Shown: one piece after another, positions 62,988-64,000 of the stretch | Position numbering within the stretch: position 1 is the stretch's first letter | Layout: each line of letters opens with the position of its first letter | Assembly: GCA_963800235.1 (NCBI GenBank) | Contig: CAWDAD010000001.1 | Span: 1,054,001 to 1,118,000 of the forward strand | Reading direction: 5' to 3' | From: CAVVNP01 sp963800235 | GTDB taxonomy: Bacteria; Actinomycetota; Acidimicrobiia; Acidimicrobiales; Iamiaceae | Length of the DNA stretch: 64,000 nucleotides | Notes under the pieces: generated by a model | Database searches by the model: none | Told to the model about the DNA's origin: nothing | Seen by the model: the letters and a program-made list of their open reading frames with translations, nothing else | Made by a program: the position numbers and the translations under genes

Positions 62988-63560
62988 TCAGCGCAGCTCG
63001 TAGACGATCGGGGCCCGACCCCGACCGGTGTGGTGCTCCTTGGGACCGAGGCGGGCCGCTCGGCCCTCCTCGACCAGCTCCTCGACGGCCTTGCGCACGG
63101 TGGCCGGCGATCCGCCACCGGCCCGATCGCGCACGTCGGCGAGGGTGAACTGCTTGGGCAGGCTCAACGCCGCCGACTTGAGCTGGTCGGTCGAGATCTG
63201 CGGCGCCCGCCCGCCGCCCGACCGCGGGCTCGACGACCGCCGGCGGCGACGGCCCTGCACCGAGAACCCGGCCCGCTCGAGGACGTCGTCGGGCACCCCG
63301 AGCGCCTGGAAGGCGCCGCCGGGGATCGACTCGGCCTCGGCGTAGGCGGCGGCGTGGGCCTCGAAGTCGGCGACGATGGCGTCGCCGTCGGCCTGGCGGG
63401 CGTGGTCGAGGTCGGCGAGGGCGTGGAGCTTGGCCAGCGGGTCGGCGGCGTCGGCCACCGCCGCCTCGGCCCGGGCCACCGCCTGCTGGTCGACCGCCGA
63501 TCCCGGATCCTGCAACCACTCGAGGTAGCGGCGGACGGCGGACTCAGCGCTGGTGGCCAT
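62988..63560 (-). CDS. Hypothetical protein with C-terminal winged-helix domain
   Basis: 190 residues. The N-terminal half is helical and charged; a basic linker (GRRRRRSSS) follows; the C-terminal about 70 residues (LKSAALSLPKQFTLADVRDRAGGGSPATVRKAVEELVEEGRAARLG) fit a winged helix-turn-helix. Possibly a DNA-binding regulator; the family is not recognised. ATG 63560. Confidence 0.7.
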   Translation of the reverse strand: MATSAESAVRRYLEWLQDPGSAVDQQAVARAEAAVADAADPLAKLHALADLDHARQADGDAIVADFEAHAAAYAEAESIPGGAFQALGVPDDVLERAGFSVQGRRRRRSSSPRSGGGRAPQISTDQLKSAALSLPKQFTLADVRDRAGGGSPATVRKAVEELVEEGRAARLGPKEHHTGRGRAPIVYELR

Positions 63561-63630
63561 GCGGCGACGTTGTACCACCACGGCCCGGGCCGGCCCCAGA
63601 CGATGCGGCGGCCATGCCTAACGTGGCGAC

Positions 63631-64000
63631 GTGGCTCGCCGACACCGTGCTGGCGACGCGCACCGGACGGGGCTGCGCGTGGCCGGTCGCGCCCTTGTCG
63701 CGGCGCTGCTGCTGGCGGTCGTCGGTGGCGGGTGCGGCGGCTCGGCGCCGGCGCCCCGGGGCTGGGCCGGGATCGACCAGCGCATCGACCAGCGGGTGCA
63801 GGACGACGACCTCGACGGCGCGGTCCTGGTCGTCCGGCGCGGCACCACCACGCTGCACCAGCACACGTCCGGTTCGTACCGGCTCGACACCGAGGTCCCC
63901 ATCGCCTCGGCCAGCAAGTGGCTCACCGCCGCCCTGGTCATGACCCTCGTCGACCAGGGGAAGCTCACGCTCGATGCGCCGGTCGCCGCCTACGCGCCGG
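63631..64000 (+). CDS. Serine hydrolase, beta-lactamase class C type (partial)
   Basis: The first ~123 residues from GTG 63631; the gene continues past the window end. A signal peptide ends LLAVVGGGC, a lipobox with Cys near residue 36. The SxxK catalytic motif is SASK in VPIASASKWLTAALVMTLVDQGKLTLDAPVAAY, as in class C beta-lactamases and D-Ala carboxypeptidases. No strong Shine-Dalgarno is seen. Confidence 0.82.
   Translation, partial: MARRHRAGDAHRTGLRVAGRALVAALLLAVVGGGCGGSAPAPRGWAGIDQRIDQRVQDDDLDGAVLVVRRGTTTLHQHTSGSYRLDTEVPIASASKWLTAALVMTLVDQGKLTLDAPVAAYAP

Overview
The window is very GC-rich, with frequent GTG starts, short 4-nt gene overlaps (ATGA, GTGA) and a complement of genes that points to an actinobacterium. 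Markers are a DUF222/HNH protein, a mycothiol-nitroreductase-like DsbA protein, a mycobacterial-type Mec/CysM pair, an F420-type LLM oxidoreductase, encapsulin with encapsulated ferritin, and DUF4214 repeats. Class Acidimicrobiia (Iamia- or Ilumatobacter-like) is my best guess. That is inference from gene content, because no rRNA is present.

Layout. 1-3.4 kb: a terminator hairpin, a TauD-like dioxygenase and a frameshifted GT39-type membrane glycosyltransferase. 3.4-11.9 kb: a PPOX protein, a small Cys protein, a phosphoketolase plus acetate kinase operon (sugar phosphate to acetyl phosphate to acetate and ATP), a DUF1269 protein, an ABC exporter whose permease is frameshifted, and a homocysteine methyltransferase. 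12-16.4 kb: an FAD oxidoreductase fused to a methyltransferase, divergent from an XRE-cupin regulator; a DHFR-like reductase; an ArsR/SRPBCC pair with a perfect palindrome across the start codon; a DUF2510 protein. 16.5-24.5 kb: a large ATPase regulator with an N-terminal LuxR helix-turn-helix, an unknown gene, and a 1273-residue secreted protein (propeller-like repeats, two FN3, three DUF4214) followed by a 70-residue ORF.

24.7-32.7 kb: tRNA-Lys, the encapsulin/ferritin operon, then an envelope glycosylation block (GT39, GT-C-like, GT2-GtrA, frameshifted GtrA) and tRNA-His. 32.7-36.6 kb: RNA methyltransferase, Rpe, two lipoproteins and ClpP. 36.65-39.95 kb: tRNA-Leu followed by the decayed remnant of an integrative element. 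40-47.9 kb: a series of small enzymes. 47.3-49.6 kb: murI-rph-rdgB. 49.6-52.9 kb: a Tat lipoprotein with 25 HxD triplets, an SMR exporter with its TetR regulator, and mec/cysM without cysO. 52.9-55.0 kb: smpB, an M15 lipoprotein, a PII protein and tmRNA. 55-64 kb: GST, TetR/MFS, an esterase lipoprotein, DUF222-HNH, a small HiPIP-like protein, an acyltransferase, an SGNH protein, a winged-helix protein and a partial serine hydrolase.

The two least-explained signals are a ~50-nt interspersed palindromic element (four good copies plus one degenerate; the two best copies are inverted around 44.9-47.2 kb) and the HxD-repeat Tat lipoprotein. Several genes carry single-base frameshifts. Three of these lie in otherwise normal chromosomal genes in G/C-rich tracts, so assembly indels must be excluded before calling them pseudogenes.
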